DNA from: Micromonospora craniellae
GTDB lineage: Bacteria; Actinomycetota; Actinomycetes; Mycobacteriales; Micromonosporaceae
DNA: 64,000 nucleotides
Direction of reading: 5' to 3'
Assembly: GCF_014764405.1 (NCBI RefSeq)
Contig: NZ_CP061725.1
Coordinates: forward strand, 2,108,001-2,172,000
Part shown: in pieces, positions 25,165 to 36,100 of the stretch
Layout of the letters: each line of letters opens with the position of its first letter
Position numbering within the stretch: the stretch's first letter is position 1
The notes under the pieces: generated by a model
The model's input: only the letters and a program-made list of their open reading frames with translations
Told to the model about the DNA's origin: nothing
Database searches by the model: none
Translations under genes and position numbers: made by a program

Positions 25165-25818
25165 GTGACCCGCACCAACAACAGACCACTCGTCCGCGCC
25201 GCCGCGAAGGCCGACGCCGGGCCGCTGATCGCCGTCCTCGCCGAAGCGTTCCACCACGGACCCCTCGCCGACTGGCTCATCCCCGACCCCGACGAGCGAC
25301 GCACCGTCTACTACCGCTACTTCCGCGACGCCCTCCACCACGGACTGCAACACGGGCAGGTCCACACCACCTCCGACCAGACCGCCGTCGCGATCTGGTA
25401 CCCCCGCCCCGAGCCCACCCCCACCGACCACCACCAACGGGTCGAAGCGCTGGAGCGCATCGCCGGCGTCTACGCGCCGAAGTTCGTGCTGATGGAGGAG
25501 ATGTTCGACGCCGTCCACCCCGACACACCACACCACTACCTGGCCTACCTCGCCGTCGACCCCACCCGCCACAACCAGGGCATCGGCGCCGCACTCCTCA
25601 CCGACCACCACCGCCACCTCGACCACCTCGGCCTGCCGGCCTACCTGGAGGCCAGCAATCTGCACAACCGGCGGCTCTACCTGCGCCACGGCTACACCGC
25701 CGGACCCACCATCACCCTGCCCACCCACGGACCCACCATCTGGCGCATGTGGCGCGGCACCCCCACCACCAACGGCGACCGGACCCCGTTCCCGCACACC
25801 ACGCGGAGAAACCCATGA
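25165..25818 (+). CDS. GNAT-family acetyltransferase
   Basis: This 217-residue single-domain acetyltransferase has the acetyl-CoA loop LAVDPTRHNQGIGAALL (Q-x-x-G-x-G form), and LYLRHGYTAGPTITLP at the C-terminal GNAT strand. GTG at 25165 has AGAGAGAAG upstream. It is coupled to the lipoprotein gene by an ATGA overlap and lies directly behind the permease. The acceptor is unknown, and an amino-acid or amine substrate imported by the permease is only a guess. Confidence 0.87.
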   Translation: MTRTNNRPLVRAAAKADAGPLIAVLAEAFHHGPLADWLIPDPDERRTVYYRYFRDALHHGLQHGQVHTTSDQTAVAIWYPRPEPTPTDHHQRVEALERIAGVYAPKFVLMEEMFDAVHPDTPHHYLAYLAVDPTRHNQGIGAALLTDHHRHLDHLGLPAYLEASNLHNRRLYLRHGYTAGPTITLPTHGPTIWRMWRGTPTTNGDRTPFPHTTRRNP

Positions 25819-26708
25819 CGACACAGCCCCACCCCGCCCGCCGTGCTCTCCTGCGCCTGTTCCTCGGCAGCGCCGTCCTTCTCCTGCCCGCCTGCCAGAC
25901 TGACACCGCCACAACCCCTGGACCCGACACGACCGGCACACCCGCCGACGCACCACCATGGGCCAGCCCACCCACCAGGACCGCGACCGACGCCGGCCTC
26001 ACCGCAGAGCAGCGGCCGACGCTGCTCGCCGAAACCCTGAGCAGCACGCCAGCCGACACCACCATCGACCTGCCCTACACCTACCTGCACCTGCAAACCT
26101 GGACACGCGCGACGAACACGATCATCCGCACCGACATCCGACGCTGGCGACACGCAGACGGCTCCGGCCGCGAAGTCACCCGCCGGGCACCCGACCTGGC
26201 AGGCGTGGACCACCAACCCCGACCCGACGAACGGCCCCTGTTCGACCACGCCACTCCCACCACACACCGCCACCCGCCCGGAAGCCTGCACCCGTACCTC
26301 CCCGAGCCGGTCCCGGCCGACCCGACACAGCTCGCCAAGCTTCTGGCACCGGCCGAGCTGGCCAGCGAGCCCGCATACCCGAGGCTGCTCGCAGGCGGCG
26401 TCATCGGCCTGGCCACCAGCCAACACCTCAACCGCCCCCAGCGGGCCACCGCACTACGTGTGCTCGCGCGGATCACCGGCATCACCTACCGGGGCACGAC
26501 CACCGACATCGCCGGACGCACCGGCCTGGCATTCCACGTCACCGCCGACGGGTCCACCACCGTGCTGATCATCGACCCGACCACAGGGGAACTACTCGCC
26601 GCACACGAACGCATCAACGGCAGCATCAAGCCGGGTCTGTTCTCCTACGTCCTCATCCTGGCCCGAGGCCACACCACCGACACCGTCACACCACCCGCCA
26701 CCGGGTGA
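25815..26708 (+). CDS. Putative lipoprotein (CU044_5270-like)
   Basis: This 297-residue exported protein has a basic start, a hydrophobic stretch (ALLRLFLGSAVLLLPAC) and a lipobox LLPAC with the acylated Cys at about residue 27. A Thr/Pro-rich linker follows, then a globular domain ending with TVLIIDPTTGELLAAHERI. That ending is typical of actinomycete CU044_5270-like proteins, which often resemble lipid-binding anti-sigma or sensor domains. It is probably anchored outside the membrane. The start codon overlaps the GNAT stop. Two hairpins follow. Confidence 0.75.
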   Translation: MTTQPHPARRALLRLFLGSAVLLLPACQTDTATTPGPDTTGTPADAPPWASPPTRTATDAGLTAEQRPTLLAETLSSTPADTTIDLPYTYLHLQTWTRATNTIIRTDIRRWRHADGSGREVTRRAPDLAGVDHQPRPDERPLFDHATPTTHRHPPGSLHPYLPEPVPADPTQLAKLLAPAELASEPAYPRLLAGGVIGLATSQHLNRPQRATALRVLARITGITYRGTTTDIAGRTGLAFHVTADGSTTVLIIDPTTGELLAAHERINGSIKPGLFSYVLILARGHTTDTVTPPATG

Positions 26709-26714
26709 CGACCT

Positions 26715-26806
26715 GACCAGCCGCCGAACCCTGGACCCGAGAAACAGGAGACGGCTGGTCTTCCGGCCGGCGGCAGCGCCCCCCCCCGGTGTTCCTGCCG
26801 CCGGCC
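26715..26806. terminator. Two hairpins between convergent genes
   Basis: The first is a 9-bp perfect stem GACCAGCCG/CGGCTGGTC (26715-26723 and 26752-26760). The second is a 12-bp perfect stem GGCCGGCGGCAG/CTGCCGCCGGCC (26765-26776 and 26795-26806) with an 18-nt C-rich loop containing nine Cs in a row. They separate the lipoprotein gene from the convergent EccC gene and probably terminate transcription. No U-tract is present. The rest of the 226-bp gap shows nothing else. Confidence 0.6.
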
Positions 26807-26934
26807 ACCCCACCACCATGACCGACCTTGACATGGGTGTCGGTGGCGTCGTGGCCACGGCGACCGGCGGCACGGCCGCCTTCTCGGCTGGCTACGGAGA
26901 GTGCGGTATCACTGACCGGTCGACGCCGAGGCGG

Positions 26935-29900
26935 TCACGTGCCGGTCGGGGTGGTGTCGGGTTCGTCCTGCTCGGGGACGGGCGGCGGGAGCGCGACCTG
27001 GATCAGGCGGCCCGGTTGGGCCCGCTCGACGAGCGTTCCGCGGCCGGGTGGGCGGGTGGCGGCGCGCTCGTTGCCCAGCACGACTCCCTCGCGGCTGTCG
27101 CCGGAGAGGATCAGGCCGCTACAGCCCATCTCCTTGACCCGGTTGAGCAGCGGGTCGGCCATGGCGCGGGCCATGCCGCTGACCCGGCGGGCGAGCACCA
27201 GGTGCAGGCCGATGTCCCGAGCCTGCGGCAGGAAGCGGGACAGCGGGGCGAGCGGGGCCGCAGAACCGGTGGGCAGCAGGTCGTAGTCGTCGGCCACCAG
27301 GTAGATGTCCGGCCCTTCCCACCAGTCCCGCTGGCGCAGCCGCTGCGGGCTGATCCCGGCCGGTGGCAGGCGTTCGGTGAGCTTGGCGACCACCTGCTGG
27401 ACGTAGGCGCTGGCGGTGTCCGGGTCGCCGGCATAGGCGGCCAGGTGGTCCGGTGGCACCGCGTCGAGCAGGGATAGTCGGGCGTCGAGCAGCACCACCC
27501 GCGCGTCCCAGGCGGACTGTCGGGAGCAGAGGGCCGCCAACCAGGTACGCAGGGCCGTCGACTTGCCGGAGCCGGCGTCACCGAAGACGAGGAAGTGCGG
27601 GTCGTCGCGGATCAGGTCGACGGTCACCGGCTTCAGGTCGGCCTCGCCGATCCCGATGGGCACGGCGGTCGGGGCGGCGTCCGGTGGCGCCGGCACCTCG
27701 GCGGCGTCGATCCGCGCCGGGAGCAGGCGTACCGGCGGGGCCGGGGGGCCCGACCACCCGGCGGCGATCTTGCCGAGTACGTCCTGCTGGGCCGCGCGCA
27801 GACCGTCGATGCTGTCCTGTCCGTCCATCCGGGGCAGGACGAGTTGGAAGTATACGCCCGGCAGGCTCAGACCCCGGCCGGGCACCTTCGCCGGCACCCG
27901 GGCGGCGAGCCGGCGGTTCACCTCGGACTCGGAGGGGTCGTTGAGGCGCAGCTCGATGCGGGTCCCGATGCTGTCCCGCAGGGCGGGGCGGATGTCGTTC
28001 CATCGACCGGTGGTGATGATCAGGTGTACGCCCACGCCGAGTCCCCGGGCGGCGATCTCGTTGATCACCGGGTCGGCCCAGTCGAACTCGGTCCGCAACG
28101 CGCCCCAGTTGTCGATGAAGAGGAACACGTCGGCGGCGCGTACGCCCTCGGGCAGTTGGCCGGAACGCCGACGTTCCCGCAGGTCGGCGATGGAGTCCAG
28201 GCCGAGGGCCCGGAGCAGGTGTTCCCGTTCGCTGATCAGTGACCGGACCTCGACGATCATCCGGCTGACCAGGTCACGCTCGCTGCGACCGGCCACCGAG
28301 CCGACGTGCGGCGCCTCGGCCATCGTGTGCAGCGTCCCGCCACCGAAGTCCACGCAGTAGAACTGCATCTCGTCGGGGCTGTGGGTGAGCATCCCGGCGA
28401 GCATCAGGGTCCGCAGCAGCGTGCTCCGCCCGGTCTGGGGTGCACCGACGACCGCGAGGTTGCCGTGCGCCCCGCCGAAGTCCATCATCAGCGTCTCCTG
28501 CTCCTGCTTGAGCGGCAGGTCGAGCAGGCCGATGGGTACGGCCAGCGAGCCCGTCATCGGCCAGTGCTTCGCGCCGTAGCCCCGGCCGGGCTGGTGGGCG
28601 ACCGGGCCGAGCAGGTGGTCCAGGGCGAGTGCCTTCGGCAACGGCGGCAGCCAGACCTGGTGCACCGGGCTGATGACCGAGGTGAGCCGGTCCACCACGA
28701 TGCCCAGCTCGGTCCGGCCACCACGCGCTGGCCCGGGTGGTGACTCGTCCATCTCCTCCTCGGTGATCCGGGTGATCCCCCGCAGCGGGAACTGCGCGAT
28801 CGTGTTGCGGGGCTTCGCGCCGCTGGCCCGCGCGCGCTCCTCTGGAGAGACGTACCCGGCCGACACGTGCGCGACCCGGAACCGCTGATAGACGGACTCG
28901 TCCACCTTGATGTACGCGGACCCGGGGATCGGCGGCAGGTTGTACGCGTCGGTGGTGCCGATCACCGTACGACTCTCGCTGGCGCTGAACGTGCGCAGGC
29001 AGATGCGGTACGACAGGTGGGAGTCCAGTCCCCGCAGTCGCCCCTCCTCCAGCCGCTGGGTGGCCATCAGCAGGTGCATGCCGAGGCTTCGGCCGACCCG
29101 GCCGATCTGCACGAACAGCTCGGCGAAGTCCGGCCGACCGGAGAGCAGTTCGCCGAACTCGTCCACCACGATCAGCAGGTACGGCAGCGGGTCGAGCGGA
29201 CGACCGTCGGTGCCGACGGCGCCCTCCGCGCGGCGGCTCTGGTACTCGCGTACCGAGTCGATGTTGCCCGCGTCGCGCAGCATGCGTTGCCGACGTTGCT
29301 GCTCGCCCATGAGCGCGGCGAGCACCCGGTCGATCATCGCGGCGTCGTCGGCCAGGTTGGTGATCAGACCGGCCACGTGCGGCAGCCCGGTCAACGGGGC
29401 GAACGCCGCACCGCCCTTGAAGTCGATCAGCACGAAGCTGAGCAGTTCCGGCGGATGGGTCAGGGCCAGGCCGGTGACGAGCGTACGCAGCAACTCGCTC
29501 TTGCCGGAGCCGGTGGCGCCGACGATCAGGCCGTGCGGGCCGGAGCCGCCCTGCGCCGACTCCTTGATGTCCAGCACCAACGGGTGGCCGTCCCCGTCGG
29601 TGCCGATCGGCGCGCGCAGCAGCCGCGGGTCACCGGCGCCGATCCAGCGGCTGGTGATCTCGGAGTTCATCGGGTCGCCACCGAGCACCATCTCGGTCAA
29701 CGACACGGTCCGGGCGAGGACCTGCTCGCGTTCGTCGCTGAGTCGGAGCGGTGCCAGGGTCCGGGCGACCAGCTCGGCCATTCCCAGGCTCACCCGGTCG
29801 ACGTGGCAGTCCGTGGCGGGTGTGACGACCAGTTCCGCCCTGCCCTCCGTGGTGAGCTGGCCGTCCGGCCCGCACCGTAGCCGCAGGTTGACCCGGCTCG

Positions 29901-30981
29901 GTTCGTCGGACTCGCGCTCGACCAGGAAGACGAGCGTGATGCCGAGGTGCAGCCCGGCGCCGGCCAGCAGCGCCGCCATCAGCTCGCCACGCCCCCACTC
30001 GGAGAACGGGTCGAAGCTGGTGAACACCAGGATCAGCCGGGGCAGGGTCGGTCCGCCGGTGGTCGGGCGCCGGTTGCCCTGCTGGTCGAGGCGGCGTCGG
30101 AGTTCGGCCTCCAGGTAGTCGGTGAGCGCGGCGGGGCTCTCCGCGACCAGCGACAGCTCCCCCGCCTCACCGCGCAGCTCCGGGTCGGTGGTGTGCGGCA
30201 GCCACTTCGCCCACTGCCACTGGTCGTCCCCGCCGGCCTCCACCGCGACGAGCACGTCGTCCGGCGCATGGAAGACGCCGACCTGGCAGAGCATCGCGCG
30301 GGCGACCTGCGTGGTGGCCGGCGGCGGGCCGAGCAGGCTGATCACCCCGGCCCGACCGATGTCGACCACCATCGGCTGCTCGGGCACCACGCCGAGTCGT
30401 TCCACCAGCCGTTCGGCGGCCTCCTGCGACTCCCAGTCGTAGTCGGTGAGCGGGTCGATCTTCGCGTCGAGCTCGATCGGGGTGGTCAGTCGGACCGTAC
30501 CCCGGCCGAGCCGGACCTGGAGGAAGTCGGCGTCGTCGCGGCGGCGCTCCCAGACGCGGTGGCCGCCGACGCCGATCGACCAGAGCCGGGCCGGCTCGGG
30601 GTGGGCGAGCGCGGAGACGGCGCGTTGCGCGTTCGCGCTCTGTCGCGCCTGGTCCCGCACCAACCTCAGGTGGCCGCTGTACCGGCGGCGCTGCTTGCGG
30701 GCCGACACGCCACGGGTACGCCGCTGCCCCATGAACATGAAGATGACCGCGGCGATCGAGGAGATGAAGAAGACCGAGCCGAGGATGATGGTGGCCGGCT
30801 GCCCGAAGCTGACCATGTACGCGGCCATGCCCACGCTGCTGATCAGCGGAAGGACCAGGTTCCAGGCGTGACTGCCGGTCGACGCGTCCGGCACCTCGGG
30901 CGGTACGGGCAGCACGATCCGGTCCGTGGGCAGCGCCGGAAGGATGTGGCGGGCCGGACGGTGGAAGGCCACCCGGCTCAT
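26935..30981 (-). CDS. eccC: Type VII secretion ATPase EccC
   Basis: This 1,348-residue FtsK/SpoIIIE-type ATPase powers type VII (ESX-like) export at the inner membrane. Two membrane segments lie at about residues 40-88. Three ATPase domains follow. The first has Walker A GATGSGKSELLRT (about 487) and Walker B LLIVVDEFGELL (about 599). The second has GAPQTGRSTLLRT (about 842) and a DNW-type Walker B. The third has GDAGSGKSTALRT (about 1,132) and LVADDYD. EccCa and EccCb are fused in one chain. It lies 73 bp after the 696-residue protein gene and is the last gene of this minus-strand group in view. No eccB, eccD, eccE, mycosin or WXG100 gene is visible here. Confidence 0.93.
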   Translation of the reverse strand: MSRVAFHRPARHILPALPTDRIVLPVPPEVPDASTGSHAWNLVLPLISSVGMAAYMVSFGQPATIILGSVFFISSIAAVIFMFMGQRRTRGVSARKQRRRYSGHLRLVRDQARQSANAQRAVSALAHPEPARLWSIGVGGHRVWERRRDDADFLQVRLGRGTVRLTTPIELDAKIDPLTDYDWESQEAAERLVERLGVVPEQPMVVDIGRAGVISLLGPPPATTQVARAMLCQVGVFHAPDDVLVAVEAGGDDQWQWAKWLPHTTDPELRGEAGELSLVAESPAALTDYLEAELRRRLDQQGNRRPTTGGPTLPRLILVFTSFDPFSEWGRGELMAALLAGAGLHLGITLVFLVERESDEPSRVNLRLRCGPDGQLTTEGRAELVVTPATDCHVDRVSLGMAELVARTLAPLRLSDEREQVLARTVSLTEMVLGGDPMNSEITSRWIGAGDPRLLRAPIGTDGDGHPLVLDIKESAQGGSGPHGLIVGATGSGKSELLRTLVTGLALTHPPELLSFVLIDFKGGAAFAPLTGLPHVAGLITNLADDAAMIDRVLAALMGEQQRRQRMLRDAGNIDSVREYQSRRAEGAVGTDGRPLDPLPYLLIVVDEFGELLSGRPDFAELFVQIGRVGRSLGMHLLMATQRLEEGRLRGLDSHLSYRICLRTFSASESRTVIGTTDAYNLPPIPGSAYIKVDESVYQRFRVAHVSAGYVSPEERARASGAKPRNTIAQFPLRGITRITEEEMDESPPGPARGGRTELGIVVDRLTSVISPVHQVWLPPLPKALALDHLLGPVAHQPGRGYGAKHWPMTGSLAVPIGLLDLPLKQEQETLMMDFGGAHGNLAVVGAPQTGRSTLLRTLMLAGMLTHSPDEMQFYCVDFGGGTLHTMAEAPHVGSVAGRSERDLVSRMIVEVRSLISEREHLLRALGLDSIADLRERRRSGQLPEGVRAADVFLFIDNWGALRTEFDWADPVINEIAARGLGVGVHLIITTGRWNDIRPALRDSIGTRIELRLNDPSESEVNRRLAARVPAKVPGRGLSLPGVYFQLVLPRMDGQDSIDGLRAAQQDVLGKIAAGWSGPPAPPVRLLPARIDAAEVPAPPDAAPTAVPIGIGEADLKPVTVDLIRDDPHFLVFGDAGSGKSTALRTWLAALCSRQSAWDARVVLLDARLSLLDAVPPDHLAAYAGDPDTASAYVQQVVAKLTERLPPAGISPQRLRQRDWWEGPDIYLVADDYDLLPTGSAAPLAPLSRFLPQARDIGLHLVLARRVSGMARAMADPLLNRVKEMGCSGLILSGDSREGVVLGNERAATRPPGRGTLVERAQPGRLIQVALPPPVPEQDEPDTTPTGT

Positions 30982-31054
30982 CCGGCGATGCTCCGCTCGT
31001 TCATGCCCTCCACGACGGGCCGGGGTGACCTCCCGTTCAGTCGTCGGGACGGGG

Positions 31055-33145
31055 TCATGTGCCCGGGTCGGGGCAGGTCATGATCGCCTCTTTGATCCGA
31101 TCGAGGGGATCCCGGTGGCCCTCGGACACCAACGGCACGAGCGCGTTGATCTTGCGGATCCAGTTCGGCCGGACCGCACCACCGCGCGGCAGGTCGTCCT
31201 TGAACTCCCAGATGGCGGTGGTCACCTCGTCGGCCGACCGGGTGCCCTCGACCAGGTCGCCGATCGCGGCCAGGATCGCGTGGCTGGCCCGGTCGTCGAA
31301 CGACACCCCGGCCAGGTCGGCGAGCATCGGTGCCATCGCGCCGACCTGGGCTGCCGGGCCGCCGGTGCCGGCCGCGCCGCCGGGACCGCCGGCCAGGCCG
31401 CCGAGGAGCAGGGGCTTGGCCAGGCTGAGCACCGCGTGGTGACCGGCGAGGGACGGTACCCGGTCCACCGCCTCCCGCAACTGGGAGTGCTGGTCGGGCA
31501 GGGCCGGTCCGGCGCGGTCCAGCCCGGACAGGATGGCCTGCGGATCGGTCAGCGGGGCGGACAGGAACGACACGATCGGGACGGTCGGCGGTGTGAACGC
31601 GGGCGCCCGGCGCAGACCGGTGGCCGCCTCGATCAGGTCCACACTGAGCGCGTCCACGACGGGCGGTGCCGCCTGGCCACCCCCGCCCGGGGAGCCGCCC
31701 GGTCGCCGCGCCGTCCACGCGCTGCCCAGGTTGAGCAGTGGCATTCCGTCCGCACCCGGCGCGGAGAGCCCGGGTGCCTCGTACACCAGTGGCGCGCCGT
31801 ACTCGTCGAGCACCCGGGTGAGTTCCGGCGACGCGGACGCGCGGGTGTAGACGACCGGCACCGGGTCGTGACCGCCGGCCAGCACCGACTCACCCAGGTG
31901 CACGAAGAGGCGCCGGTTCAGCAGCGACACCTGCTCCGGGGTGGGCCGCCGACCGGGCCGATCGGTGGCGAGCACGATGATCGGCTGGTCGAGATACTCG
32001 GCCGCCTCCGCCAACACGCCCAGGTCGTGCGTGGACACCGCCGCCGCCGGGCCGATGATCTCCATGACCCGGCCCGTGCCGTCGGCCGCCTGCCAGGTGT
32101 GGAGCGCGACCTCGTTGCGAGTGGTGTCCGCCCAGGAAGGTCCGGTGGACACCGCGGCCGAGCTACCAGTCGAAGCCGCAGCGATCTGGATCAGTCGCTC
32201 CTCGACGCTCACCGGCTCCCCGGGGTACAGGGCGAGTCGGATCCGGCCGGATTCGGCGGCAGGCAGCAGTGCCGATCCGTCCGGGCCGAGCAGCGAGAGG
32301 TTGCGGGCCTCGTCGTTGACGGCGAGGTGGATCGACTCACCGTCCGGGCCGTCCACGACGACCACGGCGTGTGCGCCGGCACCGGCCTGGTCCATCCGGT
32401 ACGCCAGGTCGACGTACCCGGTCGGCTCGTCCACCCGCTCGGCGCCGGTCGCCGCGAGCGCGTCGTCACCGGACCCGCCGAACCGCAGACCGTGGGTACG
32501 CAGCGCCGCGCGGTACCGGTGATTGGTCAGCTCCGCCGGCAGGCCGACCTCGACCCCGTCGGCGGAGAAGACGATCCGCCCGGAGAGGTACGGCTTCCCG
32601 GACAGGATATCCAGCACTTCGGCGGGTGCCTCCGCCCACGGCTTCGACGCCCGGTGGTCCGACGGCACCACCCGTACCGTGACGCCCGTGCCGGCTGCGG
32701 TGATCCGGCCCTCGGCATCCAGGTCGACGACGCGGTGCGGCCCGAACGGCACCGCGCCGCCCGTCGCGCCGTCGAGTTGGGTACGCAGCACCTGCGTCGA
32801 CAACCGCAGGTCGTCCGCCCACTGTGTCAGCCCCGGCAGGGACGCCGGTCCGGCCGAGTCCGGCCAGTGCACCGGCATCAGGTCGAGTTGCTCGGCCGAC
32901 TGCCGGTCCAGCATGCGACGCAACAGATCCGAGTCCGCCTGCGGGAACAGTGGCGTGGCCACCGGGCCGGAGAACCTGGCGGCGGCGTCGGCCCGCCGGA
33001 CGAACGGGTCGTCGGCCGTGGGCATCGCGTCGGTCCCGACGGCCATCGCCCCGCCGGGCAGGAACACCGTACGTCCGTCGGCGCACAGCTCCGCCATCGG
33101 ACGGGTGATCAAGGGAAGGTGGGTGACCACGCCACGGCTCCTCAT
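31055..33145 (-). CDS. Protein of unknown function between giant protein and EccC
   Basis: This 696-residue protein is not recognised. It starts at ATG 33145 with GGGGAG upstream, 49 bp after the giant gene's stop; a longer frame upstream overlaps the giant gene and is unlikely. Compositionally it has alpha/beta stretches (AHAVVVVDGPDGESIHLAVN, QPIIVLATDRPGRRPTPEQV) and a Gly/Ala/Pro-rich tract near the C-terminus (GGLAGGPGGAAGTGGPAA). Its C-terminal 60 residues form a helical unit (ASHAILAAIGDLVEGTRSAD). There is no signal peptide or membrane segment. Its place suggests a chaperone, adaptor or second substrate for the EccC system. Confidence 0.6.
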   Translation of the reverse strand: MRSRGVVTHLPLITRPMAELCADGRTVFLPGGAMAVGTDAMPTADDPFVRRADAAARFSGPVATPLFPQADSDLLRRMLDRQSAEQLDLMPVHWPDSAGPASLPGLTQWADDLRLSTQVLRTQLDGATGGAVPFGPHRVVDLDAEGRITAAGTGVTVRVVPSDHRASKPWAEAPAEVLDILSGKPYLSGRIVFSADGVEVGLPAELTNHRYRAALRTHGLRFGGSGDDALAATGAERVDEPTGYVDLAYRMDQAGAGAHAVVVVDGPDGESIHLAVNDEARNLSLLGPDGSALLPAAESGRIRLALYPGEPVSVEERLIQIAAASTGSSAAVSTGPSWADTTRNEVALHTWQAADGTGRVMEIIGPAAAVSTHDLGVLAEAAEYLDQPIIVLATDRPGRRPTPEQVSLLNRRLFVHLGESVLAGGHDPVPVVYTRASASPELTRVLDEYGAPLVYEAPGLSAPGADGMPLLNLGSAWTARRPGGSPGGGGQAAPPVVDALSVDLIEAATGLRRAPAFTPPTVPIVSFLSAPLTDPQAILSGLDRAGPALPDQHSQLREAVDRVPSLAGHHAVLSLAKPLLLGGLAGGPGGAAGTGGPAAQVGAMAPMLADLAGVSFDDRASHAILAAIGDLVEGTRSADEVTTAIWEFKDDLPRGGAVRPNWIRKINALVPLVSEGHRDPLDRIKEAIMTCPDPGT

Positions 33146-33194
33146 CGTCTCCCCGTGACCGTGGCATCCCGGACGGGACGCGCGACAGTCCCCG

Positions 33195-36100
33195 TTATGG
33201 CCGCCGGGACGTCCCCGGCGGGCAGACGAAGAGCGATCGGCTGAGCGCGGCCAACTGCTCGTTGTGCGCCGGCTGGCGAACTCCCAACGCACGGAGTGAT
33301 CGGCTCGCGTCCAGCTTGTGCGGTTCGAGGTCGACGACGAGGTCGACCGGCATGACGTGGGTGCCCGGCCGACCGTCGAGGATGGCGAGTACCCGATCCA
33401 GTAACGCTACGGCTGCGTCTTCGACAGCAGTGGTGCTCGCACTGTCAGCCCGGTCGGAGAGCATTCTGATCGTCGCGATATCACCGCCACCGATGGAGCG
33501 GATCAGCAGATTGGCGCGGGCGTCGGCGGCACCGTCCCGCCCGGCCGCACCGGGCCCAGGGACGACGATGAGCGTTCCCGCCGCGGCGGCTCGATCAGTC
33601 GGGCGCGGGGGCGGGGGTGGCGGGACTGGAATGCCTGCCCGGAGGACGGCGAGCGCCGCGAGGTCCCCGCCTCGCGCCGGCTGCCCCAGCACCTGTCGGG
33701 CCAGGGTGATGAGGTCGACCAGTTCGGGATAGGGGTCCACGTCGCGCCTGTCGGCATCGCGCACCGTGTGTACGAGTGCCCGCAGATCGAAGCGATCCGG
33801 CTTCAGGACGAGACCGTTCGCCCGTGCCCACATTGCGGTCACCTCAGCCAGCATGGGCTGGCGCTGGGTGGCAACGGAGCGGAGAACCTGGGCGAGGCGG
33901 CTCACCCCGATCAGGTCCGCCGCATTCGCATTCTGCCCGGAGACGATGACGGTGTCGTCGACGAGGTTGTCGATCTCCTCCGCGACATCGCCCCATGGCT
34001 GGATGAGGAGGCGGCTCAGCGAGCGGAGGTGCATCGGCCGGATCTCGCCGAGCATCGGCAGACGTCGCCGCAGGAGGGCGGTGACCGCCTGCAACGAGGA
34101 GGGCTGGTCCAGCGGCAGCCCCTGCGGCAACGCGGTCAACAACCGCGCCAGACCGACCATGTCCGGCTCTCGGAGATACGCCCCGAAGACGGCCTCACTC
34201 AGCCGCTGCACGTGCAGGAATCGACTCCTCACCTCAGCGGGCATGATGGCTGTGCGGAACGTCGCGACGACGTCGATGGCGACCCTCGCTCGGCTGGCCT
34301 GGGCCGCGTTCAGGTCACCGGCCAGAAGCCCCTGCGACAACAGAACCGGCACGGCACGGCTGAGTCGCGAGATGTCTCCCGCCGTGAGCTTGCCACCGAA
34401 GATCATCTCGGCTCTGGTCACGTGGTTGCGGAGCGCTGCCCGATTCCGTTCCGGCGAGTCGGTGGGGCTGATCAATGCCTCCAGTGCCGCCACGTCCCGC
34501 GACGACAAGGTGACCGAAGGCGTCGGCGCACCGAGCAGCCGACCGACCGAGACCTCGATCTGTTCCCATGTGTGCGGACGATGATCGCGGCCCAGCACCA
34601 GCAGAAGCCGGCTCATCCGCACCAGGTCGTTGGCGCCGAATGCAGGCCCGAACACGGGAGCGGTGAAGTAGGCGATGTCGTACAGCACCTGTTCCGCATC
34701 CGCATCGCCGGGCAGATCGGCCTCCACCCCCAGGTTCCGGGCCAACTCCGTGACCCGGTGCGCGCCCCCGGCCAGGTCCGCCAGCCGTTCGGCTACCTGC
34801 CGGACCGACACCCGCACCGGTGCGGTGTTCGCCCCACGGAACCGGTCACTGAGCTGCGCCCACCGCAGTGGTGGCCACATCTGGTCGTCCGCCACCCGAA
34901 GCCAGGCCTTCGGGAACCACCGCTGGACCCGGTGCGAGGTCGGTCCGTCCAGACCTGCTCCGCGCACGTCCACCATGGTGATCTGCCGGCGTAGCGCCGG
35001 GTCCAGTCGCAGGTTCACACTCTCCAGCAGGCCCGTCGCCAGAACCGGCCGGTGTCCCTCGGGGACCTGCGCCAACAACGGACCGACGGTCGACAGGGCG
35101 AGCCGGCTGGGAATGTCCTGGAGGCCGACCACCAATCGCAGCGTGGCCTGCCAGATGCGGCGCAGGTCGGTCGCCTCTCGGCCCACCCCCTCGGCCGAAC
35201 CGTCGAGCGACGCCAGTTGGCGAAGAAGATCGGATTCCACCTCGACGAGATCGACCGCGCTGACCAACTTCTGCACCGAGCGTTCGAGGACGACCCGCCG
35301 GTAGCCCTTACGCACCCTCCTTCGCAGCCACTCCTCGTCCTGTTCGACCTCGGCGCGGAACCACGGTTCGAAATTGCCGAAGCCCCGCCCCTCCCCGACC
35401 CGCAACGCGACGTGGGTCAGATGCCCTTCGTTGGTGTCGACCGCAGCGAATTCCGTGGTGATGCCGAGTGCCTCGGCCACTCCGATGATTCGGCCGGGAT
35501 TCGGGCGAAGGACATTGTCCAGCAACTCCCGCACCGTGAACCTCGCGCTCCGCGGCCGGTCGTCCAGCAGGTTCCGCAATTCACCCGGGCGAACGTTCAG
35601 GTCCAGGCTGACACCGTAGCGCCGACGATAGTGGTCGGCGAACAGGCGCTGGATCCGTGCGGCGTTCGTCGCCAGGTAGTTCCGCAACTCCTGCGGAAGT
35701 GCCATCAGCGCGGCATGGAACGTCTCCCGGGTGGCCCACAGCAACAGGTTCTTCGACATAGTTCTGACCTGGTAGAACCTCGATGCGACCGCACCGACCC
35801 GCGTGTACTCGTGGGCCAGGTGACCAGCGAGGGTCGTGGCCAGGGAGGGCATGGTCAGATCGGGGCGCAGGCCACCATTGAACTCCGTGGCGATCAGCCG
35901 GCCGAAGTCCAGACCTTCGTCGAGCAGGGCCAGCTGGTCGACGCGCGTTTCCGGGTGGTGCCGGCGTTGATGGTCGACGAGGTCTTCCAGGAATTGGTAC
36001 ATGCCCTCGACTGGCAGACCGTAATTGTGCTGCGCCTCTATGGCGTAGCCCCTGTCGGGAACGATCAACATCTGCCGGAAATAGGGAGCGACCGTCCAGT

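Noticed and set aside
26777..26794. Run of nine C residues as a phase-variable tract
   Set aside because: It lies in the loop of a hairpin between convergent genes, outside any coding sequence or promoter, so variation would have no evident effect.
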